Shown here one piece after another: positions 1 to 6,860 of a stretch of DNA of 38,583 nucleotides. The notes below the pieces were generated by a model. The model made no database searches, was not told where the DNA came from, and saw only the letters and a list, made by a program, of their open reading frames with translations. Within the stretch, counting starts at the first letter, position 1. The number at the start of each line of letters is the position of its first letter. Source of the DNA: Clostridia bacterium (GTDB lineage: Bacteria; Bacillota_A; Clostridia; Oscillospirales; CAG-272). A program made the translations under genes and the position numbers. The stretch spans positions 1 through 38,583 of the forward strand of contig JAFUJS010000022.1 of the NCBI GenBank assembly GCA_017468115.1. Direction: 5' to 3'.

Positions 1-168
1 ATCAATACCATCGAGCTCAAAGCCTTGTTTTTCAAGTTCTTCAACTATTTCATCCCAATCGTTGTAATCTTCAAGGTTAAGCCATTTTGAGCCTAAAGCT
101 CTTTCGTTACATTCGTTATATGAACCCCAAGAGCCTATAACTACTGAAACATTTCCTGTACTAATCAT
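1..168 (-). CDS. ardA: ArdA-like antirestriction protein (N-terminal part, cut by window edge)
   Basis: The first 56 codons are visible; the gene continues beyond position 1. The start ATG at 168 has an AAAGGAG ribosome site a few bases upstream. The N-terminus reads as a short beta strand followed by GSWGSYNEC, then a region rich in Trp, Leu, Asp and Glu (KWLNLEDYNDWDEIVEEL). This acidic pattern is typical of ArdA, a DNA mimic that blocks type I restriction enzymes and is common on Tn916-type and other conjugative elements. It is the last visible gene of a leftward run of small element genes, 13 bases after the 88-residue gene. The family call rests on this N-terminal part only. Confidence 0.72.
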   Translation of the reverse strand, partial: MISTGNVSVVIGSWGSYNECNERALGSKWLNLEDYNDWDEIVEELEKQGFELDGID

Positions 169-181
169 TTTTAAATCTCCT

Positions 182-448
182 TTATAATTTTTTAAATACA
201 TCAATAATAATTGCTGAGATGCTATCTGCTGTAACATCAATTTTTGCTCCGATAACGCCATTTTCGTCTAACAGGCACACATATTCACCTTTATCCTTAA
301 CATCCATATATATAGCTCCATACCAACCTGTATTGGCTGCTACGAGTAATGGAGAAAGGACTTCTGTAACAAAAGCGTCTTTATCTTCTTTAGTTCCTTT
401 ATATACTCTCAAGGTTATACCTCCTTTCGCTATGTATTTTTTAAGCAT
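182..448 (-). CDS. Small element protein of unknown function, 88 aa
   Basis: I do not recognise this family. The protein is basic at the N-terminus (MLKKYIAKGG) and then looks like a compact alpha/beta domain with a short acidic middle (KGTKEDKDAF). The start has a strong GAGGAGGTG ribosome site. It lies 5 bases after the 84-residue gene and 13 bases before ardA, so the three are probably co-transcribed. No signal peptide or membrane segment is seen. A small structural or regulatory protein of the conjugative element is a reasonable guess but nothing more. Confidence 0.6.
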   Translation of the reverse strand: MLKKYIAKGGITLRVYKGTKEDKDAFVTEVLSPLLVAANTGWYGAIYMDVKDKGEYVCLLDENGVIGAKIDVTADSISAIIIDVFKKL

Positions 449-453
449 TTTAA

Positions 454-708
454 TTACACCTCCTCAAAATCATTTACATTTATTTTTTCAAAATAGATGC
501 CATATTCAAAGTAATAACCGTTTTCGTTTTCAAGTAAGTCATAGGTTACTACGCTAATTCTTCCACGATTTGTAACTGCAACTGTGATTTCTTCCTTTGA
601 GGTGTCAATAGCAACAATGTTGAAGGTAATATCACATTCACCGTCATAGAGTTGAAATTCTCTAAGATAATAATTTTTAAATTCTAAATTCTTAATTTCT
701 TTTTTCAT
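454..708 (-). CDS. Small element protein of unknown function, 84 aa
   Basis: Unrecognised acidic protein rich in beta strands, with many aromatic and charged residues (for example YYLREFQLYDGECDITF near residues 13-29). An AGAGG ribosome site sits upstream of the ATG. It is the first gene downstream of palindromic element 1 and is followed after 5 bases by the 88-residue gene and then ardA. Placement suggests part of the accessory or antirestriction block of the element; the sequence itself does not show a function. Confidence 0.55.
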   Translation of the reverse strand: MKKEIKNLEFKNYYLREFQLYDGECDITFNIVAIDTSKEEITVAVTNRGRISVVTYDLLENENGYYFEYGIYFEKINVNDFEEV

Positions 709-721
709 TTTATTTACCTCT

Positions 722-996
722 TATTTATATTTTTTTGCCTTTCGGCAGTTCCCGGTAGCACTGAACGATATTAAAATCAAGAAAATTAAAGTAATATGTA
801 GTTGTCAACATCTCTGACATTTTGAGTCTGTGGGCTCGAAAAATATTGCATTTTGGTAACAAAAAAGCCAAGTATTTCTACTTGACTCTTTAGTGATATT
901 TAATTGTGGTTTTAAGCTATATTTTTCGTTTTGGTAGGAGGCGTTGACAACTACGAGTTCTGTGCTACCATAAGAACCCGAAAGGCATATAAATAT
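722..996. repeat. Palindromic element 1 (long imperfect inverted repeat, ~270 bp)
   Basis: The two halves are imperfect reverse complements. GCCTTTCGG at 737-745 matches CCGAAAGGC at 978-986. GTAGCACTGAAC near 755 matches GTTCTGTGCTAC near 957 with one mismatch. GTAGTTGTCAAC at 798-809 matches GTTGACAACTAC at 943-954 exactly. A terminator hairpin lies near the centre. Element 2 at 1521-1778 has the same blocks in the same order, so this is a repeated unit rather than a chance palindrome. Confidence 0.8.
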
Positions 997-1032
997 TTCA
1001 TTATAATGCTTTCTAAGAGGTTTAAGCTTCAT
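805..1032 (-). CDS. Doubtful 75-aa reading frame coupled to the SLOG gene
   Basis: The ATG overlaps the TAA of the upstream gene as TAATG, and AAAGGATG lies a few bases upstream, so a ribosome finishing the SLOG gene could restart here. However, from about codon 13 onward the frame runs through palindromic element 1, and element 2 does not keep this frame open. The C-terminal sequence is therefore probably repeat DNA read as protein. Either a short native gene was interrupted by the element, or the frame is accidental. Confidence 0.25.
   Translation of the reverse strand: MKLKPLRKHYNEIFICLSGSYGSTELVVVNASYQNEKYSLKPQLNITKESSRNTWLFCYQNAIFFEPTDSKCQRC
860..890 (-). terminator. Rho-independent terminator inside palindromic element 1
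   Basis: GCCAAGTA at 867-874 pairs with TACTTGAC at 879-886 (one wobble pair). On the minus strand the hairpin is followed by six T. It would stop leftward transcripts from the SLOG gene before the 84-aa gene. The same hairpin is present in element 2. Confidence 0.75.
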
Positions 1033-1496
1033 TAAATCACATCCTTTAATTCTTTTAAATGAGTGGAATCGCTAAGTCTATACATTTTATTTTTCTTGTA
1101 TAGATATACTACAACCGTTTTATGTAAAGCAACCATTCTTTCAATATTTGAGTATGAGCCTTTACTTTCTTCATCCCATATAACGAAGCCCATATCTGCA
1201 TCCTCTGTCATTTTAATATCTTTCTTTTGATAGTATTCGTAGCCATTATTTGCTCCGTTTCCATCAACAGCAACAACTCTAAATCTACCTGCATTATTTC
1301 TTGGAAAATCACCTACATAGTAAACAAATGTTTTCCTGTGCTTTTTCTCCTTAAGATATTCCTGCACCTCTAAATCTACACCAATGCAGTCGCCTATTAA
1401 AATGTCGTGTTTTTTTGAAATAAGCTTGTCGAGTATTCTTTTCGTTTCCTCATCAAGATACTCCATTTTCTTTGAACCTGATACAAATACCTTCAT
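1032..1496 (-). CDS. SLOG/DprA-like Rossmannoid nucleotide-binding protein, 154 aa
   Basis: The start is taken at the ATG at 1496, because AAAAGGAG ends 7 bases upstream of it; the ATG at 1514 would place that ribosome site inside the gene. The protein opens with VFVSGSKK (residues 3-10), a strand and glycine turn, followed by ILIGDCIGVD (32-41), a second glycine-rich turn with acidic residues, and later an ADMGFVIWDEESKGSYSNI-type strand and loop. This layout is that of the SLOG superfamily (LOG, DprA and TIR-related nucleotide binders), members of which sense or process nucleotide signals in conflict systems and also occur as element housekeeping proteins. Substrate and partner are unknown. 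It lies directly left of palindromic element 2 and heads the leftward gene run to ardA. Confidence 0.6.
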   Translation of the reverse strand: MKVFVSGSKKMEYLDEETKRILDKLISKKHDILIGDCIGVDLEVQEYLKEKKHRKTFVYYVGDFPRNNAGRFRVVAVDGNGANNGYEYYQKKDIKMTEDADMGFVIWDEESKGSYSNIERMVALHKTVVVYLYKKNKMYRLSDSTHLKELKDVI

Positions 1497-1640
1497 ATCA
1501 ATCTCCTTTTTCATATTTAATTATATTGCCTTTCGGCAAAAGTGGCATAGCATAGTCTGATATGTAGTTCTTGCCATTTTGAGTAATATGTATTTGTCAA
1601 CAGGCTAATTATCGACACCTGTGTGGGGAAATATTGTATA

Positions 1641-1676
1641 AAAAGAAAAAAAGCCAAGTATCGCTACTTGACTTTG
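1641..1676 (-). terminator. Rho-independent terminator inside palindromic element 2
   Basis: An 8-bp stem with a 4-base loop at 1653-1672, followed on the minus strand by a long T run (1652 down to about 1641). It would end the leftward transcript of the HEPN-like gene (1786-2373). Confidence 0.75.
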
Positions 1677-1728
1677 TAATGTATATGTAATTTAAGTTTT
1701 CAACAATATTTGCTTCAAATAATATCTG

Positions 1729-1756
1729 TTGACAAATACGAGGACTATGCTAAAAT
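1729..1756 (+). promoter_or_regulatory. Consensus promoter in the right arm of palindromic element 2, pointing right
   Basis: TTGACA at 1729-1734, a 16-base spacer and TAAAAT at 1751-1756. It points into the 3' end of the leftward HEPN-like gene, so any transcript would be antisense to it. Element 1 has the matching TTGACA with a weaker TACCAT. Confidence 0.45.
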
Positions 1757-1785
1757 ATGCCACCCGAAAGGCAATTAAATATTAT

Positions 1786-2373
1786 TCAGCTTGTTCGTTT
1801 GCAGATATAGTCCATTTTTCTGATAAAATTCTCTCGTAACTGTAGTTCCAATGGGTTGGCTAATTTAGTTTTGTATTCATTATAGTATTCTTCTAATTTA
1901 TTGAACAAAGTGTTAATATACACTGTAAAAACATTATTTTTGATTTCTACAATTTTACTGCTTTCAACTACAGAAATACGACTTCCGTTTTGAGTTTGTG
2001 CTTGATGTAATATGCCACAACGAATCTTCCTATAAAATAATGTTGATGTATCATTATCAAAATGTTGTGGGAAGTGTTTTATTAAAAAATTTTTACATAT
2101 TTCTCCGCTGCGAGGACTATTATCTAAACCATTTTCAAACTGTGCTAATGTTTCTATCAACAAACAAATTATTGCTGTAATCGAAAAACCATTGTCTTTA
2201 ATATTTTGCTTTAACAATCTTACTTGACTTATAAATCTACCATTTATTCTATCATCAAAGATTTCAATGGCTTTTCGCCAAGCGTCTATTCCTGCATCTG
2301 CCTTTAAATTTAATGAAAGATAGTCAGATGCTTTGTGATTGATTGAAATTAGTACATTCTTTTTGGTTTCCAT
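1786..2373 (-). CDS. HEPN-like protein with an RxxxxH motif, 195 aa, unknown role
   Basis: A mostly helical protein. Residues 114-123 read YRKIRCGILH, which contains Arg118 followed after four residues by His123, the spacing of the HEPN ribonuclease motif (Rx4-6H). The preceding helix (about 62-80, ITAIICLLIETLAQFENG) and the following helices fit a HEPN-type bundle. HEPN proteins act as RNases in toxin-antitoxin, CRISPR and abortive-infection systems; whether this one cleaves RNA is inference from the motif. A GGAG ribosome site precedes the ATG, and a consensus promoter lies at 2413-2441. There is no obvious antitoxin partner next to it: the neighbours are palindromic element 2 on one side and the divergent 519-aa gene on the other. 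Confidence 0.5.
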   Translation of the reverse strand: METKKNVLISINHKASDYLSLNLKADAGIDAWRKAIEIFDDRINGRFISQVRLLKQNIKDNGFSITAIICLLIETLAQFENGLDNSPRSGEICKNFLIKHFPQHFDNDTSTLFYRKIRCGILHQAQTQNGSRISVVESSKIVEIKNNVFTVYINTLFNKLEEYYNEYKTKLANPLELQLRENFIRKMDYICKRTS

Positions 2374-2412
2374 AATAATTCTCCTTAATTCAATAATTTA
2401 TCTTACACATAA

Positions 2413-2441
2413 ATTATACCATATTTAATGAAAATTATCAA
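2413..2441 (-). promoter_or_regulatory. Promoter of the HEPN-like gene
   Basis: On the minus strand TTGATA (2441-2436), a 17-base spacer and a perfect TATAAT (2418-2413), about 40 bases upstream of the start codon. Confidence 0.75.
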
Positions 2442-2682
2442 ATGGTAGGTGTACTAATAATGATACAGCATTGTATGTAACAATGAGTGCAAAATACGAT
2501 TGTTATTTAGTCTATTAAGTATGCAATCTTTAATGAAAACAGGTTAAGAGTGTCGATTATATTTGCACTCTTGAAATAGTGCTTGAAGCCTTGTAAATAT
2601 TGACTTTTTGCTTTTGAAATGGTGCAAGAATGCAAGGCTTGTCTGTGTGAGCAAAGATACAAATATATCTGCCTTATAAAAC

Positions 2683-2720
2683 AAAAAAAGACCGACTCAA
2701 ACATAGCGTTCGAATCGGTA
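2683..2720 (-). terminator. Leftward terminator hairpin with no obvious gene to end
   Basis: ACCGACTC (2691-2698) pairs with GAATCGGT (2712-2719) with one mismatch, and the minus strand continues into seven T. There is no leftward gene between it and 2836, so it may be the relic of a lost gene or a barrier against read-through. Confidence 0.55.
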
Positions 2721-2775
2721 CTTATTGGCTGAGCATTTTGTTTGTAATTTGAACCGAAATTCAACTCTTTTAAAA

Positions 2776-2804
2776 TTGACTTTAATTCATAATTTTGCTA
2801 TAAT
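2776..2804 (+). promoter_or_regulatory. Promoter of the 519-aa gene
   Basis: TTGACT (2776-2781), a 17-base spacer and a perfect TATAAT (2799-2804), 31 bases before the start codon. An AAAGGAGGA ribosome site is at 2821-2829. Confidence 0.8.
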
Positions 2805-2835
2805 TAAATAAAGTAATGCGAAAGGAGGATATTTT

Positions 2836-4395
2836 ATGAGATTTGAATTTGTAGAACCAGTTAAGCCGGATGATTGGCCAGCCAATGCAAGAGAGTGTTC
2901 ATTAGAAAATATATGGCTTGCTTTGGATTCTTTTTTGAAAGACCCAAATCATAAAACCAAAGAAATTCTTCTTTCCTTGGTATGTCATTATGACTTGAAT
3001 CAAGATTCCCAAATAGGATTACATAGAGTTACAGAATACGAGGTTTATTTGATTAATTCGTTATACGTGTATGCTGGTGCAATTAACCTCAGTTCCTTGA
3101 AAACATATTTATATGAAATTGTTCACAAAACAACACGAGAGCATATTATGTTGTATAAAATGATTGATGTTGACCATAACATTGATTCATATGAACTGCT
3201 TATAGACTCACTAAAACTATACTATGTTTCGTGTCATAATTTTTATATTGAAAAAGAGATGTCCTTTGCAGAAAGGATATTGCAAATAATAAAAAACCAA
3301 ATAGAATATGATAGTGGTGCTGAAAATATTTTTTATACAACACATAGTTTTTTAACAATGCTAAATGATATAAGCTACTTTAATTCTAAAAAAACGACAC
3401 CTCTATGGGCTTTTAAAAGAGAAGAATTGACTGTATTGTTTGAATGGGTGGCTAAAATGGTAAAAATGAACAACGAATCTCCTGTTGTTAGACCATTAAA
3501 AGGCGTTCTTATGACTATGATTAGTAATTATATATTAAAATCACGAAATGATTATAATGAAGGAGATATTTGTAAGTATATTCCTCAAGAAGTAGCAGAA
3601 CTGAGTATTGGTAACCATCAATTATGGTTGAGCAAAATCCAATATTTAAATGATGGCAGAGAAATGAAAGTTATACCCGAATTGTTTCTTAATGCAGACT
3701 GGGTAACTAAGGATTGGGCAAAAAAGATAGATTTTACAGCGACAAGAACATATTATGTCTCGTCATTTAGCAAAACCATCGCCAATACGAATATGAATAA
3801 TGAATATGGTCAATGCATTTATGGTTACAAAGATGATAGAATAGCAGAATTAATATCTCCAATATATGTTACCGAAAACGAAGGAGAAAAATTCCCACAC
3901 TTTTCGCAAGTTGTTTCCTTTGATGTTATTTACGATAAAGAGGAGGCGAAAAAAGAAATAAACCTACTTTGTGATATCATAGATAAATTTGAAATGACAT
4001 TTGATGAAAAAAATGAATTTTTAGAACAAATAATGCAATATTGGATTTTGTCAGTTAAAGATGATAGTTGGAAAATTGAAAGGGAACGCAGATATGTAAT
4101 ATTTTTATATAAGGAATATAACTATATCGAAATGGACATATCTGATGACAGATTCTTAAAAGTTAAGACTTCATTATTGTTGACTCCAGATTTTATATTG
4201 GGTGAGAACCCTGTTAAATGGTACATAAAAACGTGTATTGATGAAAAGCGAAAAGCGATATCTAAAAAAGACTATTTGCTATGTCACGAATGTTTTAGCA
4301 GAGATTATGATTTTCTTACAAAAAACAAACAGAAATGTTATATCTGTAATTCAGAAAACACAGAAATTGTTCGCATAAGAAAAAAGAAAGACTAA
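2836..4395 (+). CDS. 519-aa protein: helical N-terminus, DUF2971-like core, C-terminal zinc ribbon
   Basis: Not a protein I can name. Residues 1-250 are helical and unfamiliar. From about 262 the pattern LWLSKIQYLNDGRE, then near 304 YYVSSFSKTIANTN and an NEYG segment, matches the layout of DUF2971 proteins (a first strand followed by an LND motif, then a Cys/Ser-Phe-Ser strand and a W/N..YG block). DUF2971 has no established activity and is often found in accessory and defence-rich regions. The C-terminus carries CHEC (482-485) and CYIC (500-503), a C-x2-C-x14-C-x2-C zinc ribbon that could bind nucleic acid. It has its own strong promoter and an AAAGGAGGA site, stands alone, and converges on the HaeIII-type R-M operon through a shared terminator. 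A stand-alone defence or stress gene is plausible but not shown. Confidence 0.5.
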   Translation: MRFEFVEPVKPDDWPANARECSLENIWLALDSFLKDPNHKTKEILLSLVCHYDLNQDSQIGLHRVTEYEVYLINSLYVYAGAINLSSLKTYLYEIVHKTTREHIMLYKMIDVDHNIDSYELLIDSLKLYYVSCHNFYIEKEMSFAERILQIIKNQIEYDSGAENIFYTTHSFLTMLNDISYFNSKKTTPLWAFKREELTVLFEWVAKMVKMNNESPVVRPLKGVLMTMISNYILKSRNDYNEGDICKYIPQEVAELSIGNHQLWLSKIQYLNDGREMKVIPELFLNADWVTKDWAKKIDFTATRTYYVSSFSKTIANTNMNNEYGQCIYGYKDDRIAELISPIYVTENEGEKFPHFSQVVSFDVIYDKEEAKKEINLLCDIIDKFEMTFDEKNEFLEQIMQYWILSVKDDSWKIERERRYVIFLYKEYNYIEMDISDDRFLKVKTSLLLTPDFILGENPVKWYIKTCIDEKRKAISKKDYLLCHECFSRDYDFLTKNKQKCYICNSENTEIVRIRKKKD

Positions 4396-4424
4396 GTTGT
4401 GATTGCTTAGTCTTTCTTTTTTTA
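4384..4424. terminator. Bidirectional terminator between the 519-aa gene and the R-M operon
   Basis: AAAGACTAAG (4387-4396) pairs with CTTAGTCTTT (4406-4415), with A-rich sequence to the left and a T run to the right, so it works for both convergent transcripts. It overlaps the ends of both genes. Confidence 0.85.
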
Positions 4425-5375
4425 TTTCCAAGAACAGTTGATTGAAATTATAGCTGTTGGCATACCGATAATTTGAATGTCAAATTTTAGGCTCGGTTCA
4501 ACCAATGTCGAGGCATTGTGAATACGGAAACTAAATTGCCAACCACCATCCATATAAAGCTCAACTGTATTATTACTATCAGGTTTAAAATCCAAGCTTA
4601 CAATTCTTGTAGGTAAGCAAGCAACAGGGACCTCTATTTTAGGTTTTATTACTCGACTTGCTTGATTCAAGGTGCCGTGTAAATTATAGGTTTGAATTTG
4701 AGTGATTTTTCTGCTATCAATACTAATAATTTTATAAAAATCAAATTCACCAAGTAAATATTCAACCATTTTCTTAGGAACGTTTGAATTTTGACTATTG
4801 CTACGCAAAATTTCATTTTTGAAAGCTTGTAAAAGTGGAATGTAAACATCGTTTTCTTTGGCTGGTAGTTCGCTCCACTTTTTGCCTTGGCTTTTTTGTT
4901 CAGTTAAATAATCAAATATAGGCTTTATATCGTTCCAGTATTCTTGTGAACAAGGAATACCAAACCATCTATCGCCAAAATCTAACCTTCCACCAAGTCG
5001 GCTATGCTTTACAGCGAAATGATTATGTTTAATGCTAAGACCGATTTCCCATTTTACATCTTCACGAGAAATAACAATATCTCTAACATCGCCCTCTTCA
5101 CCCTTGGCATCAATTTGTATTTTTAATTTAATAATATCGTTGCTTTCTTCGATAATCATAGGCTCCATATCAAAAATTGTTTCAACGGCTGCCTTCGCAC
5201 TTTGTGCAAGTATGGATTGAAAAGCTTCATCAACCAAATTCCAAGCATGCTCGGCTGCCTGATAAGCACTATTATATTCAATTTCTGCTTTGCGTTTTTT
5301 GTTTATCTCTTCGTTAAGTGTGAGTAAACAAATATATTCGTATGCACGACCTTGGTCGTTACTTTTACTACTCAT
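4422..5375 (-). CDS. HaeIII-family type II restriction endonuclease (GGCC), 317 aa
   Basis: The protein matches my recollection of R.HaeIII across its whole length (317 residues against about 318). It has NDQGRAYEY near residue 6, GDVRDIV (95-101), WEIGLSIKHNH (109-119) with AVKHSRL following, PKKMVEYLLGEFDFYK near 201-216, and a C-terminal FRIHNASTLVEPSLKFDIQ stretch. The EIGLSIK segment may supply part of a PD-(D/E)XK-like centre, but this is inference. The enzyme would cut GGCC unless the inner cytosine is methylated by the partner encoded just upstream. Its ribosome site AGGAG overlaps the stop codon of the methyltransferase gene, so the nuclease is translated second, as expected for a safe R-M order. 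No truncation is seen. Confidence 0.88.
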   Translation of the reverse strand: MSSKSNDQGRAYEYICLLTLNEEINKKRKAEIEYNSAYQAAEHAWNLVDEAFQSILAQSAKAAVETIFDMEPMIIEESNDIIKLKIQIDAKGEEGDVRDIVISREDVKWEIGLSIKHNHFAVKHSRLGGRLDFGDRWFGIPCSQEYWNDIKPIFDYLTEQKSQGKKWSELPAKENDVYIPLLQAFKNEILRSNSQNSNVPKKMVEYLLGEFDFYKIISIDSRKITQIQTYNLHGTLNQASRVIKPKIEVPVACLPTRIVSLDFKPDSNNTVELYMDGGWQFSFRIHNASTLVEPSLKFDIQIIGMPTAIISINCSWK

Positions 5376-5384
5376 AATTTTCTC

Positions 5385-6380
5385 CTATGCGTTTTCTAAT
5401 GTTTTCTTGATAGCCACTGCGATTTCATAGGCAAGATTTACAGGAACAGCATTTCCTATCATTTTGTAGGCATCATCTGTATATGAATATATGAATTTGA
5501 ATGTGTCAGGAAAGCCCTGTACCCTTGCTATTTCACGAATAGTCATACGTCTATAAAGGTGTTCTTGACCCTTTACAAATTCACGTCTATTTTTCTCAAT
5601 AAATTTCATTTTTGGTGCCTGTGGATGCAACTGACATTGGCGACCTGAAGCTTGTACTGTAAAAGCTTGTTCATCCCAAGATTTCACCCTGTTTCTACTC
5701 ATAAAAATCGGAGAATAAGCACCTGTAAAATACTCGTTATTGTTTATTGCCTCTGGATTGTGATAGTTCTTTGGACCAGCTGGTACGGCCGTATATTGCA
5801 AATCCCAAATAATATCTCTTAAAGTGATTTTTTTGTCATCATCAACAGTTGAACCAACAGGAAATTTAAAGTCAATATTAAGGTCGTTTCTAAAACCAAT
5901 ATAGAACACACGTTTTCTTTCTTGTGCAACTCCATAATCCTTAGCATTAACTAAAGTGATTGAAACATTATAACCACAGTCCTTAAAAGTAGCTACAATA
6001 TTTTTAACAGCATCCGAGTGTCTATTAGCTAACATTCCACTTACATTTTCTGCAAGGAAAAATTTAGGTTTTTTATCTTTTAAAATTCTTATGTAATCGT
6101 AGAACAATTGACCTCTTGAATCGTTAATTCCACGCAAAGAGCCAGCCTCAGACCAAGATTGACAAGGTGGTCCACCAATTATTCCATCAATTTCATTTGG
6201 AAAATCTTCTTCTTTAATTTTACGGATGTCGCCTTCTATAAGCTTTGTGTTTGGATGGTTGGCTTTAAATGTTTCCCATATTGTAGGGTCGAATTCATTT
6301 GCTACCACAATGTTGAATCCTGCTTTTTCAAAGCCTAAATCAAGACCACCACAGCCACTAAATAAACTAATTAAATTCAC
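5385..6380 (-). CDS. HaeIII-type DNA (cytosine-5) methyltransferase, 331 aa
   Basis: The protein transfers a methyl group from S-adenosylmethionine to C5 of cytosine, protecting GGCC sites. The standard motifs are present in order: motif [12 protein letters not shown] (7-17), motif IV PPCQSWS with catalytic Cys73, motif VI ENV (111-113), motif VIII QERKR (153-157), a target-recognition region with [19 protein letters not shown] and HLYRR, and motif X GNAVPVN (309-315). The target-recognition segment is very close to that of M.HaeIII as I remember it. The start is GTG with GAGGT upstream. It is the first gene of the operon, 9 bases before the nuclease, behind a consensus promoter at 6412-6440. 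Confidence 0.93.
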   Translation of the reverse strand: MNLISLFSGCGGLDLGFEKAGFNIVVANEFDPTIWETFKANHPNTKLIEGDIRKIKEEDFPNEIDGIIGGPPCQSWSEAGSLRGINDSRGQLFYDYIRILKDKKPKFFLAENVSGMLANRHSDAVKNIVATFKDCGYNVSITLVNAKDYGVAQERKRVFYIGFRNDLNIDFKFPVGSTVDDDKKITLRDIIWDLQYTAVPAGPKNYHNPEAINNNEYFTGAYSPIFMSRNRVKSWDEQAFTVQASGRQCQLHPQAPKMKFIEKNRREFVKGQEHLYRRMTIREIARVQGFPDTFKFIYSYTDDAYKMIGNAVPVNLAYEIAVAIKKTLENA

Positions 6381-6411
6381 AATATTACCTCTAAAATGAA
6401 CTATATACTAA

Positions 6412-6440
6412 ATTATAACATAGCATAAAAATATTTTCAA
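6412..6440 (-). promoter_or_regulatory. Promoter of the HaeIII-type R-M operon
   Basis: On the minus strand TTGAAA (6440-6435), a 17-base spacer and TATAAT (6417-6412), about 30 bases before the GTG start of the methyltransferase. No controller-protein gene or C-box is visible. Confidence 0.75.
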
Positions 6441-6537
6441 CAAAAAAAGAAATATAAAGGTGGAAAATGAAGATTTTACTTGCGTTGAGTAAGGTTTTGA
6501 AAACATTGAGTCAATGTTAGTAAAAAACGTGTAAACA

Positions 6538-6595
6538 GGGCGTGTGCTTGTATTATACAAGTGCCTCGCTTCGCTCGGCAGACAAGCACACGCCC
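6538..6595. repeat. Inverted pair of the 14-base motif RGRCGTGTGCTTGT
   Basis: The motif is on the plus strand at 6538-6551 and on the minus strand at 6582-6595, 14 of 14 bases matching. The same 14-mer recurs at 6847, 7284 and 7361 on the plus strand, so this inverted pair probably serves as a binding site as well as a hairpin. Confidence 0.8.
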
Positions 6596-6759
6596 TATAA
6601 AATGAAACGAAGCGAACCAAAAAACTAAATACTCAACCAAAAAGCTCCCACGAGATAAAAAGACAAATGCGTTGGCGAGCGAAGTGGGGTTTCGCGCTGA
6701 GCCGCTTGCGAAAACACCCACTTTCTCGCTATTGCCAAACAGCATTGTTGTCAAATTTT

Positions 6760-6786
6760 AACTCTCGAAAGGGAGTTTTCTTTTTT
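6760..6786 (+). terminator. Rightward terminator-like hairpin
   Basis: AACTC (6760-6764) pairs with GAGTT (6773-6777) and a T-rich run (TTTTCTTTTTT) follows to 6786. The stem is short, and there is no rightward gene upstream, so it may end a small RNA made from the structured region. Confidence 0.45.
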
Positions 6787-6807
6787 GCTCAGGCGAGCCC
6801 ATTTTTA

Positions 6808-6860
6808 GTTGGGGTAATCAGTAATAAAACAAAGTGTTGCGTTTTTAGACGTGTGCTTGT
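6808..6860 (+). repeat. Iteron copy A (53 bases)
   Basis: The unit opens with GTTGGGGTAATCAG and ends with AGACGTGTGCTTGT, 39 bases from first base to the start of the 14-mer. Copies B (7245-7297) and C (7322-7374) keep exactly the same spacing. A and B are also near-identical in the first 22 bases and continue alike past the 14-mer. Confidence 0.8.

Larger units (their letters stand above)
1521..1778. repeat. Palindromic element 2 (long imperfect inverted repeat, ~258 bp)
   Basis: ATTGCCTTTCGG at 1525-1536 is mirrored by CCGAAAGGCAAT ending at 1774, GTGGCATAGCATAGTC by GACTATGCTAAAATATGCCAC, and ATTTGTCAACAG by CTGTTGACAAAT. The centre carries the terminator hairpin shared with element 1 (GCCAAGTA at 1653-1660, TACTTGAC at 1665-1672). 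It fills most of the 289 bases between the SLOG gene and the HEPN-like gene. Confidence 0.82.
2374..2835. other. Divergent intergenic region between the HEPN-like and 519-aa genes
   Basis: These 462 bases hold the promoter of the leftward gene, the promoter of the rightward gene and a leftward terminator hairpin at 2683-2720. The open frame between 2507 and 2764 on the minus strand has no ribosome site and runs through the terminator hairpin, so I do not call it a gene. Confidence 0.6.

Noticed and set aside
805..996. Whether the 75-aa frame shows the palindromic element to be coding
   Set aside because: The second element does not keep the frame open, so coding function of the element is unlikely.
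2507..2764. 85-codon minus-strand open frame
   Set aside because: No ribosome site, reads through a terminator hairpin and the promoter of the 519-aa gene; treated as intergenic.
6476..6754. 92-codon minus-strand open frame in the structured region
   Set aside because: It lacks a ribosome site and runs across two long hairpins; more likely conserved structured DNA than protein, though I recall similar hypothetical proteins in Clostridia.
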